Source: Saccharibacillus sp. O23
Lineage (GTDB): Bacteria > Bacillota > Bacilli > Paenibacillales > Paenibacillaceae
Assembly (NCBI RefSeq): GCF_002205895.1
Contig: NZ_NJDE01000007.1
Location: 1-64,000 of the forward strand
DNA: 64,000 bases
Direction: 5' to 3'
Below the pieces are notes generated by a model that was not told the origin of the DNA, did not search any database, and was given only the letters and a program-made list of their open reading frames with translations. Position numbers and translations under genes: made by a program. Positions within the stretch are counted from its first letter, which is position 1. Every line of letters starts with the position of its first letter. This document shows positions 50,713-60,760 of the stretch, piece after piece.

Positions 50713-51918
50713 ATGCTGCAAAACCCTCAAGGCAAAGAACGGATCGGGCTTGCCCTGCTCTTGTCCACGCTGGGCATTCTCGGTCCGCTCAATATCGACA
50801 TGTACCTGCCGAGCTTTCCCGGCATCGCTTCCGACCTGAACGCGCAGGCGTCGCTCGTTCAGCTCAGCCTGACCGCCTGTCTGATCGGCCTCGCCGTCGG
50901 GCAGATCATCGTCGGCCCGATCAGCGACGCGCGCGGACGGCGCGGCCCGCTGCTGATCTCGCTGCTGCTGTTCGCCGCATCGTCGGTCATGTGCGCGCTG
51001 TCGACCAGCATCGAGATGCTGATCGCCGCGCGCTTCCTGCAAGGACTGACCGCGTCGGGCGGAATAGTGCTGTCGCGGGCCGTTGTGCGCGACGTATTCA
51101 GCGGCCGCGAACTGACGCAGTTCTTCTCGCTGCTCATGGTCATCAACGCGGTCGCGCCGCTGCTAGCGCCGATCGCGGGCGGAGCCATTCTGCTGCTGCC
51201 GGGATCGAGCTGGCATACGATCTTCTACGCGCTCGCTCTGCTCGGCTTCCTGATTCTGCTCACCGTCGGCGTTAAGCTGCCGGAGACGCTGCCGCGCGAG
51301 AAGCGCCAGCCCAGCTCGATCGGCCATTCGCTGCGAACGATGGGCAGCCTGATGACGGACCGCTCGTTCATGGGCTACGCCTTGACGCTGGGCTTTATCC
51401 ACGGAGGCAGCTTCGCTTACGTCTCCGGAACGCCGTTCGTGTATCAGGACATCTACGGCGTATCGCCGCAGACGTTCAGCATCCTGTTCGGCATCAACGG
51501 GATCGCGATCATCACGGGCAGCTTCATCATCGGGCGTTTCAGCCGCTTCGTGCCGGAACGCAATCTGCTGCGGATCGGCGTGATTACGGCTTCGACCGCG
51601 ACGCTGCTGCTGTTCGTCGCCACGATCGTTCAAGGTCCGCTGTTCACGATCGTCGTCCCGCTGTTCGTCTACATGATCACGATCGGGATCACGGCGACCA
51701 GCACGTTCACGCTGGCGATCGCGCGGCAAGGCCATCGGGCCGGCAGCGCCAGCGCGGTACTCGGCTTGTTCCCGCTGCTGATCGGCTCGATCGTATCGCC
51801 GCTGGTCGGTCTCGACGAGACGACGCCGGTGCCGATGGGCGCGATCTTGTTCGGCACGGCGCTGCTCGGCGCGCTCGCGTTCTTCGTCTTGACGAAGCCG
51901 GAGCAAGAAGCGGCTTGA
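50713..51918 (+). CDS. Bcr/CflA-type MFS multidrug efflux transporter
   Basis: 401 residues; AAAGGAG is 12 bases upstream. Twelve membrane helices of the DHA1 family. NIDMYLPSFPGIASDL in the first loop and the VGPISDARGRRGPLL motif A (~70-84) are typical of Bcr/CflA drug exporters (bicyclomycin, chloramphenicol, sulfonamide classes). The broken fluoride riboswitch lies just upstream; a TATAAT at 50648 may belong to its own promoter, although no -35 at the right distance was found. Confidence 0.88.
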   Translation: MLQNPQGKERIGLALLLSTLGILGPLNIDMYLPSFPGIASDLNAQASLVQLSLTACLIGLAVGQIIVGPISDARGRRGPLLISLLLFAASSVMCALSTSIEMLIAARFLQGLTASGGIVLSRAVVRDVFSGRELTQFFSLLMVINAVAPLLAPIAGGAILLLPGSSWHTIFYALALLGFLILLTVGVKLPETLPREKRQPSSIGHSLRTMGSLMTDRSFMGYALTLGFIHGGSFAYVSGTPFVYQDIYGVSPQTFSILFGINGIAIITGSFIIGRFSRFVPERNLLRIGVITASTATLLLFVATIVQGPLFTIVVPLFVYMITIGITATSTFTLAIARQGHRAGSASAVLGLFPLLIGSIVSPLVGLDETTPVPMGAILFGTALLGALAFFVLTKPEQEAA

Positions 51919-52133
51919 TCGGACGGACCGAGATCCGCCGCGAGACTGCGTCCGGCAGAAGCGTCGAAACGGCGGTTGTCGGCCTATCGGCGCCGCCGCG
52001 GGAAGCGGTCCGAAAAATCCTGCCAGTCTGCAAGCAGTTGTCCCGAATCGCGCTCGCTGACTTCTGGTCGTCAGGGGGCAGAAGTTAGGAGAACGGAACC
52101 ACGGGCCCAAACAAGCGAATAGTTAGAATGAAT
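51919..52133. other. Gene-free stretch after the efflux gene
   Basis: No credible gene. GC-rich until ~52050, then AT-richer. It holds CTTCTGGTCGTCAGGGGGCAGAAG (imperfect hairpin near 52060-52085) and ends at the terminator at 52134. Confidence 0.35.
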
Positions 52134-52178
52134 GAAAACTTCTGCCTATTTTCACTTTTTGCAGGAGTTTTCTTTTTT
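52134..52178 (+). terminator. Intrinsic terminator before the acyltransferase gene
   Basis: GAAAACTTCTGC pairs with GCAGGAGTTTTC (one wobble) around a 15-base loop, followed by TTTTTT. Confidence 0.75.
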
Positions 52179-52244
52179 GCGCGGAATAGGGTTTTTTAGA
52201 TAAAAAGGGGGAAGACGGCAAGCGAAGGACAAAGGAGACCTGAC

Positions 52245-53312
52245 ATGAACGAAACGAAAAAAACAGGTTACATTCAAGAAGTCGGCACCGTGAGAGCGAT
52301 CGCCTGTCTAAGCATCGTTCTGCTGCATTCGATTCATTTCACGGTGGGCTTCGGCATGGAGAGAGGGTCGAACCTCTTGGATTACGTCTTGTTGACGACC
52401 GCCGGCATATTGTCCTTCGGCACGCCTGTTTTTGTTTTCATTTCCGAACTGCTGTTGTCCCGCTCGTATCCGGACCGTTTGCCGAGAACCTTCTATAAGA
52501 AGAGGGTGCTGTTGATCCTGCTGCCTTTTGTCTGCATGGCGTTCTTCTACGCGTTCTTGTCGCATTACGACGATCCGCAGCGGCTGCCCCGCGTGATCTT
52601 GATGAATTTGCTCGGCGGTTACCATGGTTGGTTCGTGTTAGTCATTTTTCAATTTTATATTTTCCATCATCTTTTTAATCGGTTTCTGTCCCGGATGCCC
52701 GCCCGCATCTTGCTGCCGATCGCGTTGGCCGTCAACGTGGCGTATCTGGCTTTCTTCAACCTGACTTCTCCGCCTTCGGGCAACGGGGCCGTCTTGTTCC
52801 TCTGGGATCGGGGGTATTGGGTTCCGTTTCTCGGCTGGGTCTTCTACTTCTGTCTGGCCTATTACTGCGGGAGACGGTACGGCGAATTCTTGGCGCTGCT
52901 TCGCAAATACCAATCATGGATTTTGCCTTTGGTCGCCGTTTCTGTCGCGCTTGTCGTCTGGGTGAATTCGCTCGGGATTCTGCCGTTCGTTTCGAAAAGG
53001 CTCGACATGATTCCGCTCAGCGCGGGATTGATCTTCCTGCTGTTCCGGTTCGCTTCCCGATGGAAGAGCAGACCCGGATGGATCGCTTTGATCGACCGCT
53101 GTTCGTTCGGGATCTATCTGATTCATTACTTCTATTTGATCGTGTACAGCGAAGTGTTGAACGCTCTCGCCGATATCGGTTATTGGGAAATTCCGGTCCT
53201 GTTCGCCGCGGGATTGCTCTCTTCGATCGCGACCGTGCTGCTCGCCAATAAGCTGCGGTTCGGCAAATATTTGTTGGGTCGGTCGGGCAAAAAAATCGCT
53301 TATGGCGGCTGA
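52245..53312 (+). CDS. Acyltransferase 3 family membrane protein
   Basis: 355 residues; AAAGGAGACC precedes the ATG. About ten membrane helices. Near the N-terminus VRAIACLSIVLLHS carries the R...H pattern of the acyltransferase-3 (OafA/YrhL) family; SFGIYLIHYFYLIVY near residue 290 is the other family landmark. Such proteins acetylate or acylate envelope glycans or extracellular polysaccharides. Substrate unknown; it could decorate a cell-wall polymer to which SLH proteins bind, but that is speculation. Transcribed alone. Confidence 0.85.
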   Translation: MNETKKTGYIQEVGTVRAIACLSIVLLHSIHFTVGFGMERGSNLLDYVLLTTAGILSFGTPVFVFISELLLSRSYPDRLPRTFYKKRVLLILLPFVCMAFFYAFLSHYDDPQRLPRVILMNLLGGYHGWFVLVIFQFYIFHHLFNRFLSRMPARILLPIALAVNVAYLAFFNLTSPPSGNGAVLFLWDRGYWVPFLGWVFYFCLAYYCGRRYGEFLALLRKYQSWILPLVAVSVALVVWVNSLGILPFVSKRLDMIPLSAGLIFLLFRFASRWKSRPGWIALIDRCSFGIYLIHYFYLIVYSEVLNALADIGYWEIPVLFAAGLLSSIATVLLANKLRFGKYLLGRSGKKIAYGG

Positions 53313-53609
53313 GCATCAAGAGAATTCGGTGATTTTTTTGTCTTTTTTCGCAGGACATGCAAGATGACGGGTTTTTCGGCAAGTCTGATCTGTTTTATTT
53401 CAAGGTGAAGGTTTGTCCTTCTAAGGCGGACACGAGTCTCGGTAATATGCCGCGGCCGCGTGAGAAGCGTGAGATTTGCTGTTGTTTTTTCCAAACGCTT
53501 GACATAGAATTTGCTGGTGCGATTCTGCGACGCTTTAACGTATGATGCATGGATGAAACGAATCTTGCGGAAACAGATCGAGACAGCGAATGACATGGGG
53601 GCGTAAAAG

Positions 53610-55013
53610 GTGGAAGAAAAACAACTGAACCGGGGGCTGAAAGCCCGGCATATCGAATTGATCGCGTTGGGAGGAACCATCGGGGTCGGCCTGTTCATGG
53701 GTTCGTCGAGCACGATTCATTGGGCGGGACCGTCCGTTCTGCTCGCGTACATGTTGGCGGGCATGGTCATGTTTCTGGTGATGCGGATTATGGGGGAGAT
53801 GCTGATCGCCGAACCGGTGACGGGATCGTTCGCCAATATCGCGCATAAATATATTCATCCGGTCGCGGGTTACCTGACGGCTTGGAGCTACTGGTTCCTG
53901 TGGGTGACGGTCGGCATGTCCGAAGTGACGGCGATCGGGATCTACTTCGGTTACTGGTATCCGGACGTGCCCCAGTGGATTCCGGCGCTGGTCGGCGTAG
54001 GCATCATCGCGGCGGCGAATCTGGCGGCGGTCAAGCTCTACGGCGAATTCGAATTCTGGTTCTCGATGATCAAGGTCGTCACGATCGTGGCGATGCTGAT
54101 TCTCGGTACCGGACTCATCTTCTTCGGTTGGGGCAACGGCGGCGTGCCGATCGGCTTCGGCAATCTGTACCAACACGGCGGATTTTTCGCGGGCGGGTTA
54201 AAAGGCTTCTTGTTCGCGCTCTGCATCGTGACGGCGGCTTATCAAGGCATCGAGATGATCGGCATCACGGCGGGCGAAGCGGAGAATCCGAAAGTCACGT
54301 TGAAACGGGCGATCAAAAACATCGTTTGGCGGATTCTGGTCTTCTACGTCGGCGCGATCTTCGTGATCGTAACGATCTATCCGTGGAACGAAGTCGGCGT
54401 GACGGGCAGTCCGTTCGTGCTGACGTTCTCCAAGATCGGGATCGTCGCGGCCGCGGGCATCATCAACTTCGTCGTGCTGACGGCGGCCATGTCCGGCTGC
54501 AACAGCGGCATCTATGCGGCGGGCCGCATGCTGTTCACGCTGTCGCAGAACGGCCAAGCGCCGAGATTCTTCGGCAAGATCTCCAAAAGCGGCGTGCCGC
54601 GCAACAGCATCATGACGACGATCGCGCTGCTGCTGATCGGGGTCGTGCTCAACTATCTGATGCCGGACTCCAAGCTGTTCCTGTACATCTACAGCGCCAG
54701 CATCCTGCCGGGCATGATTCCGTGGTTCGCGATGGCGATCGGCCAATTCCGTTTCCGCCGTCAGCAGGGAGCCGCGATGAACGAACATCCGTTCAAATCG
54801 CTGCTTTTCCCGGCGGCGAATTATTTCGTCATCGTGTTCTTGGTTCTCGTGCTGATCGGCATGGCGATCAATACGGATACGCGAATTCCGCTTGCCGTAG
54901 GCGGCGGGTTCATTCTGATCATGTTCGTGGCGTACTACGCGTTCGGCATCGGCAAGAAGTCGAAAGCGGTCGAAGAAAGCCGTCTTTCCGCTAACGGCGG
55001 ATCGGGCGATTGA
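53610..55013 (+). CDS. Amino-acid permease, AAT/APC family
   Basis: 467 residues from GTG 53610; GGGGGCG lies a few bases upstream. Twelve membrane helices of the amino acid transporter (AAT) family. [26 protein letters not shown] is the N-terminal signature. [22 protein letters not shown] matches the GABA/proline/aromatic group. A consensus TTGACA lies at 53499-53504, with only a poor -10 at 17-18 bases. Substrate cannot be assigned. A palindrome identical to the LacI operator core follows the stop codon at 55022. Confidence 0.88.
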   Translation: MEEKQLNRGLKARHIELIALGGTIGVGLFMGSSSTIHWAGPSVLLAYMLAGMVMFLVMRIMGEMLIAEPVTGSFANIAHKYIHPVAGYLTAWSYWFLWVTVGMSEVTAIGIYFGYWYPDVPQWIPALVGVGIIAAANLAAVKLYGEFEFWFSMIKVVTIVAMLILGTGLIFFGWGNGGVPIGFGNLYQHGGFFAGGLKGFLFALCIVTAAYQGIEMIGITAGEAENPKVTLKRAIKNIVWRILVFYVGAIFVIVTIYPWNEVGVTGSPFVLTFSKIGIVAAAGIINFVVLTAAMSGCNSGIYAAGRMLFTLSQNGQAPRFFGKISKSGVPRNSIMTTIALLLIGVVLNYLMPDSKLFLYIYSASILPGMIPWFAMAIGQFRFRRQQGAAMNEHPFKSLLFPAANYFVIVFLVLVLIGMAINTDTRIPLAVGGGFILIMFVAYYAFGIGKKSKAVEESRLSANGGSGD

Positions 55014-55021
55014 TCGAAGTC

Positions 55022-55032
55022 GGAACAGTTCC
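55022..55032. promoter_or_regulatory. Isolated GGAACAGTTCC palindrome
   Basis: Exact copy of the operator core found near 28.7 kb, here as TCGGAACAGTTCCGA, eight bases after the permease stop. It may be an operator or the stem of a small hairpin before the terminator at 55043; no promoter is visible. Confidence 0.35.
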
Positions 55033-55042
55033 GACGATTCGA

Positions 55043-55081
55043 AAAGCGGAACCGCGCTGCATGCGCCGGTTTCGCTTTTTT
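55043..55081 (+). terminator. Intrinsic terminator after the amino-acid permease gene
   Basis: AAAGCGGAACCG pairs with CGGTTTCGCTTT (one wobble), ending in TTTTTT. Confidence 0.82.
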
Positions 55082-55184
55082 GCCGTTTGCGAAAAACCTG
55101 TTGTCAGAAACCCGTAATCATAATAGATTCTATTTAGCAAACGAAAAATTCGATGTAGAGCCGGAGGCTGCGGGGAAGGTGCCG

Positions 55185-57431
55185 ATGATATTCGCGATCG
55201 CGATTCGACATGCCATAACGATAGTATTCGGTCGTACGGCGCAAGCGACCGTAAGATGCAGCCGGGAAGCCGCGGGAGCGCGAGCGCGCAAGCTGGCCGT
55301 GCGGCTGCTGCTGGCCGTTTTTTGCCTGACCGGAACGTTCGCCGCTTCGGCGAACGCGGCGGGTTCGACGGATGCGGGGGACTCGTTCGCGGCGGGCCGA
55401 CCCGACCGCGAATCTTCGACGGCTTCCGAAGGCGAGCTGTCGCTCGAAGGTCGGCCGCTCGGCGAAGGAGAGATCGTGCCGCTGGACGGCGAATGGGAAT
55501 TTCATTGGATGAAGCTGCTTACGCCGGAGCAGCTTGCCGAAGGAACGGACGGCGACGCGTCCGCGTATATCCGCGTGCCGGCGTTCTGGGCCGATCAGCC
55601 GGCTGCCGGCACGGGAACCGGACATGCGACGTACCGGCTGAAGGTACGGATGAGCGAAGAACAGGCGGGACATGCGTACGGCCTGTATCTGCCTTACGGC
55701 ATGGAGTCGGCTTACGAAGTGTGGATCAACGGCGAGTTTGCGGCTTCCGCCGGCAAGCTCGGGGTCTCCCGCGCCGGGATGGAAGGGCAATACCGTCCGC
55801 AGGTGACGTATTTCGAAGGACGGGAAGAGAACGAGATCGTGATCCGACTGTCCAATTACGTGCAGCGCACCGCGGGAATCTGGGATTCGATTCGTCTGGG
55901 CCGGGCCGAAGACGTGTCGGCATTCTGGAACCGTCGCACGGCTTCCGAACTGTTCGTGGCCGGCGGCATCGTCATGATGGGGTTGTACCATCTGGGTCTC
56001 TACGCGCTGCGGCGCAAAGATCGCGCACCGCTGTATTTCGGCGCGTTCTGTCTATTATTCGGTCTGCGCTCGCTGCTGCTCGGCGAGAACTACATGGGCG
56101 AATCGTTCCCGAATCTGGGATTCGAAACGTACAAGAAGATGGACTATCTCGGCCAATATATCGGGCCTGCGCTGTTCATCCTCTACGTGCAGGCGCTGTT
56201 TCCCAAAGATATTCATAAATTCATGGTCCGGGCGTTGGTCGTCTTCGATCTCTTGCTCGGCCTGACCGTTCTGCTGACGCCCGCTTGGGTGTTCGCGCAC
56301 ACGCTGCCGGCGAGCCACGTCTCGCTGGCGATCTACGCGCCGTACCTGATCTACGTGTTCGTGCGGGCCGCCGTTCGCAGGCGGGAAGGCGCGCTGCTGT
56401 GCTGCATTCTGTTCGCGGTCATGGCGCTGACCATCGTCAACGACCTGCTGTACTACAACAACGTGATCGTGACGTTCGACATGGCCAAGTTCGGATTGTT
56501 CCTGTTCGTGTTCGCGCAGGCGTTCCTGCTGTCGATCAAGTTCTCCAAAGCGTTCCGCTCCGTGGAAGAATTGTCGGAGCGGCAGTCCCGCTGGTCGCAC
56601 GAGCTGGAAGCGACCGTCGAAGACCGCACGCGCGATCTGAGCGCGGCGCTGACGGATCTGCGCGGCGCGCAGAAGCAGCTCGTCGAAGCGGAGAAGATGG
56701 CCGCGCTCGGCGGACTGGTCGCCGGCATCGCGCACGAGATCAATACGCCGGTCGGCATCGGCGTCACGGCGGCTTCGCATCTGCGCGACAAGACGCGCGA
56801 GCTGAGAAGCGGATTCGAAGAAGGGCGCATGAAGCGGTCCGAACTGTCGGCTTATCTGTCTATGGCGGACGAATCGGCGGAGATCGTGTCGGCCAATCTG
56901 TCCAGAGCGGCCGAGCTGATTCGCGGCTTCAAGCAGGTCGCGGCGGATCAGTCCAGCGAAGAACGCAGAACGTTCAACGTCAAAGCGTACGTGCGCGAGG
57001 TGCTGGTCAGTCTCGGTCCGCAGTTGAAACGTACGCGGATTCGGACGCGGCTGGACGGCGACGACGATCTGGAACTGAACGGTTATCCGGGCGCGCTGTC
57101 GCAGATCGTGACCAATCTGGTCGTCAATTCGGTCACCCACGCTTTCGGAGAAGGCGAAGAAGGGAACATCTTCATCGACGCGCGCCGACAGGGGAACGGC
57201 GTGCGCCTCGTTTACCGCGACGACGGACGGGGAATGGCGCCCGAGGTCAGCGCGAAGATTTTCGATCCTTTTTTCACGACCAATCGTTCGGGAGGAGGCA
57301 CGGGACTGGGCATGCACATCGTGTTCAATCTCGTGACCCAGTCGCTCGGCGGCAGCATCGTCTGCGACAGCGGGCCCGGACAAGGAACGACGTTCGATAT
57401 TTATCTGCCATCGGGGGAGAAACAGGCATGA
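55185..57431 (+). CDS. 7TMR-DISM sensor histidine kinase
   Basis: 748 residues from ATG 55185, five bases after GGGGAAGG; the longer frame from 55080 runs through the terminator and is rejected. A long basic n-region precedes a signal helix (~40-57). The extracellular 7TMR-DISM jelly-roll (~85-250) contains LDGEWEFHWMKLL and YEVWINGEFAAS, the same pattern as in the kinase at 41523. Seven membrane helices (~260-450) lead to a coiled segment and HisKA with H517 in GIAHEINTPVG. The ATPase domain has NLVVNSVTHAF, DDGRGM and GTGLGMHIV. Its stop overlaps the start of the HD-GYP regulator. Confidence 0.9.
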   Translation: MIFAIAIRHAITIVFGRTAQATVRCSREAAGARARKLAVRLLLAVFCLTGTFAASANAAGSTDAGDSFAAGRPDRESSTASEGELSLEGRPLGEGEIVPLDGEWEFHWMKLLTPEQLAEGTDGDASAYIRVPAFWADQPAAGTGTGHATYRLKVRMSEEQAGHAYGLYLPYGMESAYEVWINGEFAASAGKLGVSRAGMEGQYRPQVTYFEGREENEIVIRLSNYVQRTAGIWDSIRLGRAEDVSAFWNRRTASELFVAGGIVMMGLYHLGLYALRRKDRAPLYFGAFCLLFGLRSLLLGENYMGESFPNLGFETYKKMDYLGQYIGPALFILYVQALFPKDIHKFMVRALVVFDLLLGLTVLLTPAWVFAHTLPASHVSLAIYAPYLIYVFVRAAVRRREGALLCCILFAVMALTIVNDLLYYNNVIVTFDMAKFGLFLFVFAQAFLLSIKFSKAFRSVEELSERQSRWSHELEATVEDRTRDLSAALTDLRGAQKQLVEAEKMAALGGLVAGIAHEINTPVGIGVTAASHLRDKTRELRSGFEEGRMKRSELSAYLSMADESAEIVSANLSRAAELIRGFKQVAADQSSEERRTFNVKAYVREVLVSLGPQLKRTRIRTRLDGDDDLELNGYPGALSQIVTNLVVNSVTHAFGEGEEGNIFIDARRQGNGVRLVYRDDGRGMAPEVSAKIFDPFFTTNRSGGGTGLGMHIVFNLVTQSLGGSIVCDSGPGQGTTFDIYLPSGEKQA

Positions 57432-58567
57432 AATCCGACAACTACGAGAATCAAGAAGACGAATTGATTTTTGCCGAAGAAGACGAAGAAAACCCGGAAC
57501 TCTCCGAAGCTTCGGAAACGGCCGAAGAACCGGAAGAAGCTTCGACATGGAAAATTCTGATCGCGGACGACGACGTGGAAGTGCATCGCGTCACGCGCAT
57601 GGTGCTGTCGGACTTTGTGTTCGAAAACAAAAAATTGACCCTGCTGTCGTCGTATTCGGCGGCGGAGACGCAGTTTCTGCTGCGCCTGAATCCCGATATC
57701 GCCGTGGTGCTGCTCGACGTGGTCATGGAACGCGATACCTCGGGGCTGGAAGTCGTGCGGTATATCCGCGAGCAGCTCGGCAACCGGCTGCTTCGGATCA
57801 TCCTGCGGACCGGACAGCCGGGGCAGGCGCCGGAGCATCAGGTGGTCGCCCAGTACGATATCAACGATTATCGGGAGAAGACCGAGCTGACGACCCGCAA
57901 GATGTATACCGCGTTGATCTCGGCGCTGAGAGCTTACCGCGATATCGAGACGATCCGCCGGCTGAACGAAGAGATCGACCGCTCGCAGAAAGAAATCATT
58001 TTCACGCTGGGCGAGATCGCCGAGACGCGTTCGAAAGAAACGGGCCATCACGTCAAAAGGGTGGCCGAATACAGCGGACTGCTGGCGGAGCTGGCAGGGC
58101 TGCCCGAATCGGAGTGCGAGTTGATCCGCATGGCCAGTCCTATGCACGATATCGGCAAGATCGCCATCTCCGACGATATCCTCAACAAGCCCGGACGCCT
58201 CACGCCCGAAGAATACGCGATCATGCAGACGCACAGCGAAGTCGGCCATTCCATGCTGAAACATTCGGAGCGCCCGATCATGAAGGCTGCCGCGTCGATC
58301 GCTCTTCAGCATCACGAAAAATACGACGGCAGCGGTTACCCGGCGGGACTCGCGGGCGAGGAGATCCATCTCTACGGCCGCATCGTGGCGGTCGCCGACG
58401 TGTTCGACGCGCTGGCGAGCGAACGGGTATACAAAAAAGCGTGGGAACCCGAGCGGATCGTCGCGCTGTTCGCCGAAGAACGGGGACGCCATTTCGATCC
58501 TCGGCTGACGGACTTGTTTTTGGACCATATCGACGAATTTTGGAAAATCCGCAACTTGTACGAATAG
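57428..58567 (+). CDS. Response regulator with HD-GYP cyclic-di-GMP phosphodiesterase domain
   Basis: 379 residues from ATG 57428, overlapping the kinase stop (ATGA). An acidic ~40-residue leader (EDEENPELSEASETAEEPEE) precedes a receiver domain: ADDD, phosphoacceptor D97 in LLDVVM, RTGQPGQAPE and NDYREK, as in receivers often linked to HD domains. The HD-GYP domain (~190-370) has MHDIGK (H240, D241), LQHHEKYDGSGYP with GYP at 303-305, and ALASERVYK, all needed for phosphodiesterase activity. It probably lowers c-di-GMP in response to the partner kinase, linking ligand sensing to motility or biofilm state. Confidence 0.92.
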   Translation: MKSDNYENQEDELIFAEEDEENPELSEASETAEEPEEASTWKILIADDDVEVHRVTRMVLSDFVFENKKLTLLSSYSAAETQFLLRLNPDIAVVLLDVVMERDTSGLEVVRYIREQLGNRLLRIILRTGQPGQAPEHQVVAQYDINDYREKTELTTRKMYTALISALRAYRDIETIRRLNEEIDRSQKEIIFTLGEIAETRSKETGHHVKRVAEYSGLLAELAGLPESECELIRMASPMHDIGKIAISDDILNKPGRLTPEEYAIMQTHSEVGHSMLKHSERPIMKAAASIALQHHEKYDGSGYPAGLAGEEIHLYGRIVAVADVFDALASERVYKKAWEPERIVALFAEERGRHFDPRLTDLFLDHIDEFWKIRNLYE

Positions 58568-58590
58568 GCACGCGGAGAAAAAAAAGGGAA

Positions 58591-58647
58591 AAAGATCTTA
58601 TTCATGTTTGTCGGAATTTGCCGATAAACAGGATAAGATCTTTTTTT
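58591..58647 (+). terminator. Intrinsic terminator after the HD-GYP gene
   Basis: AAAGATCTTAT...ATAAGATCTTT enclose paired ATGTTT/AAACA and TCGG/CCGA segments; a T tract follows. The transcript may still read into the chemoreceptor gene, whose ribosome site begins right after it. Confidence 0.85.
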
Positions 58648-58663
58648 CGGAAGGGTGGTTCCC

Positions 58664-60385
58664 GTGTTCAAACGCATGCGCTTCAACAATATTCCGCTCA
58701 GCTTCAAAATGATGCTGCCGCTTATTCCGCCGCTGGTCGCGCTCGTGCTGCTTGCGACGCTGTCGGTGAACTCGGTCTCGCGGCTTTCCGATCGTCTAAT
58801 CGAACGTTTGTACAACGAATCGCACGAGAGCGTCAATTGGCTGCTTAACGCCGACCGCGACTTTTATCAAGCTCTGACGGCCCAGCAGGAGATGGCTGGC
58901 GCTTCCGGTCAGGCTTTGACGGATCTCAAAGCCGACTACGACGAGAATGTCGCCCAGACGGAAGAGCGCGTGCTCAAAGCCGAGGCGATCATGAAAGCTC
59001 ATCCGGAACGTTTCGAGAGCTATAAGCATCCCGACTCCGGCCAAAACGCGTTCCAGTTGTTCGACGATTTCAAAACGCGTTTCGCCAGTTGGAAAGCGGG
59101 GGCCGAAGGCGGTACGCCGGAACAATTCAAAGCGGCTCGCGAAGACATCAACCAGATCGAAGAGATTCTCGATCAATACAGCGAAGACATTATCGCCGAC
59201 AGTCAGGCTTACCAGCAGCATATCCAGCGCATGTTGTGGATCGGCATGGCCGTCGCGCTGGCGATCTCCGCGGTCGTAGGCGTTCTGGTCATCCGGAACG
59301 TGCGTCAGCGTACGCGGATCGCGGTCAGCCTGATTCGCAAGACGGCGGATCTCGATCTGAAATACGATCAAACGTACGAGCGTTTTCTGGACGAGAAAGA
59401 CGAATTCGCGCTGCTGATCCGTTCGGAAGCCGAAGCGCGCAAAGAGTTCCGCACCATCATCGAAGAAGTCAAAAGCGGCAGCACGGAAATCGAACACGCG
59501 ATGGATCGGGTAGCCGGTCAGATGTCGCAGTTGGACGACAGCGTTCAGGATATCTCTTCGACCACGCAGCAGTTGTCGGCAGGAATGGAACAAGCTTCTT
59601 CTTCGACGCGCAGCATGAGCGAGACTTCCGCGGAGATCGGCCAAGCGCTCGAATCGTTGGCGCTCAAAGCTCAAGAAGGCGCGCGTTCCTCGGAGCGGCT
59701 CAGCAGCCGCGCCCGCGAATTGAAAGTTTCGTTCGAACAGACGTACCGCGAAGGCGGAGCTTCTTACGAACGAATCAAAAGCAATCTGAAGCTGGCGATG
59801 GACGAGTCGCGCGCGGTCGAACGGATCACGCTGCTCGCCGAGTCGATCCTGCAAATCACGGCGCAGACGAACCTGCTGTCGCTGAACGCTTCCATCGAAG
59901 CGGCGCGCGCAGGCGAAGCCGGACGCGGATTCGCGGTCGTCGCGGCCGAGATCCGCAAGCTGGCGGAAGATTCCAAGCATGCCGCCGACGAGATTCAGGA
60001 AGTGACCGGCACGGTGCTCCGCTCGGTCGGAAGCTTGAAATCGAACTCCGAGAATCTGCTCGACTTTTTCGCGAGCAGCGTTCAGAACGACTACGGTCTT
60101 ATGTTCAAAGCGTCGGAAGAATACGCGCTCAGCGCGGTCGACAGCGAAGCGCTGGCGACGGATCTCAGCGCGACGACCGAAGAGTTGTTGGCTTCGATGG
60201 AGAATCTGGTTCGGTCCACCGACGAGATTTCGGTATCCGCGCGCGAAGGCGCCAGCGGTACGGGCATCATCGCGGAGAAATCGGGCTTGGCGGCGGACAA
60301 AGCTTCGGACGTGTTGAACGGCGTGCGCGCTTCGAAGCAGGGCGTCGAAAGTCTTGCGCGCTCCGTTGAGAAATTCAAGCTGTAA
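58664..60385 (+). CDS. Methyl-accepting chemotaxis protein
   Basis: 573 residues from GTG 58664, after GGAAGGGTGG (GTG 58655 is the alternative). TM1 (~18-38), an extracellular four-helix-bundle-like domain (~39-188), TM2 (~189-208), a region where HAMP would lie with weak similarity ([18 protein letters not shown]), and a long cytoplasmic coiled coil. The signalling tip [19 protein letters not shown] (~400-418) and [11 protein letters not shown] are canonical. Adapter-coupled chemoreceptor; ligand unknown. It follows the kinase/HD-GYP pair but is separated from it by a terminator. Confidence 0.9.
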   Translation: MFKRMRFNNIPLSFKMMLPLIPPLVALVLLATLSVNSVSRLSDRLIERLYNESHESVNWLLNADRDFYQALTAQQEMAGASGQALTDLKADYDENVAQTEERVLKAEAIMKAHPERFESYKHPDSGQNAFQLFDDFKTRFASWKAGAEGGTPEQFKAAREDINQIEEILDQYSEDIIADSQAYQQHIQRMLWIGMAVALAISAVVGVLVIRNVRQRTRIAVSLIRKTADLDLKYDQTYERFLDEKDEFALLIRSEAEARKEFRTIIEEVKSGSTEIEHAMDRVAGQMSQLDDSVQDISSTTQQLSAGMEQASSSTRSMSETSAEIGQALESLALKAQEGARSSERLSSRARELKVSFEQTYREGGASYERIKSNLKLAMDESRAVERITLLAESILQITAQTNLLSLNASIEAARAGEAGRGFAVVAAEIRKLAEDSKHAADEIQEVTGTVLRSVGSLKSNSENLLDFFASSVQNDYGLMFKASEEYALSAVDSEALATDLSATTEELLASMENLVRSTDEISVSAREGASGTGIIAEKSGLAADKASDVLNGVRASKQGVESLARSVEKFKL

Positions 60386-60470
60386 CATCGGTCATGCCGA
60401 GCATCGGGCAGACTCGCCGTCGAGGTCTCCGGGAGGAGAAAACGATGCGCGGTCCGTCCGCTCGGAGTCG

Positions 60471-60504
60471 AAGAAGCCGTTCGAAATCGGACGGCTTCTT
60501 TTTG
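60471..60504 (+). terminator. Intrinsic terminator after the chemoreceptor gene
   Basis: AAGAAGCCGT pairs perfectly with ACGGCTTCTT, followed by TTT. Confidence 0.85.
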
Positions 60505-60636
60505 TTTGCGCCGCTCGACATTAAAGACGTCTTAATCGAAAGAATTAAGCTTTTATTCATTCATTAACGTTTATAACCATCCCTTTTCATTCATATAAAC
60601 AAAAATAATGATAAATAGTACGTCATATATGTTTCG

Positions 60637-60665
60637 TTTATCCGCTTAATGGCGTATTATATAAC
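60637..60665 (+). promoter_or_regulatory. Possible sigma-A promoter of ccpN
   Basis: TTTATC, 17 bases, TATAAC, in an AT-rich stretch (60530-60670) that otherwise holds no gene. About 95 bases before the GTG start. Confidence 0.45.
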
Positions 60666-60760
60666 TACGCAAAGGCGGACGCCGATCGTCGCCGGTCTTT
60701 AGACGGCAGAAGACGGCGGCGCCCGGCCTTGAAGCGAAAGCAGGAAAGCGGAGGGTAGCC

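Noticed and set aside
53499-53527. Promoter of the amino-acid permease from a perfect TTGACA
   Set aside because: The -10 at 17-18 bases (ATTCTG/TTCTGC) is too poor to list as a feature; it is mentioned with the gene.
56285-57427. Long plus-strand frame upstream of the HD-GYP start
   Set aside because: It is an out-of-frame shadow of the kinase gene, rich in Arg; the HD-GYP regulator starts at 57428.
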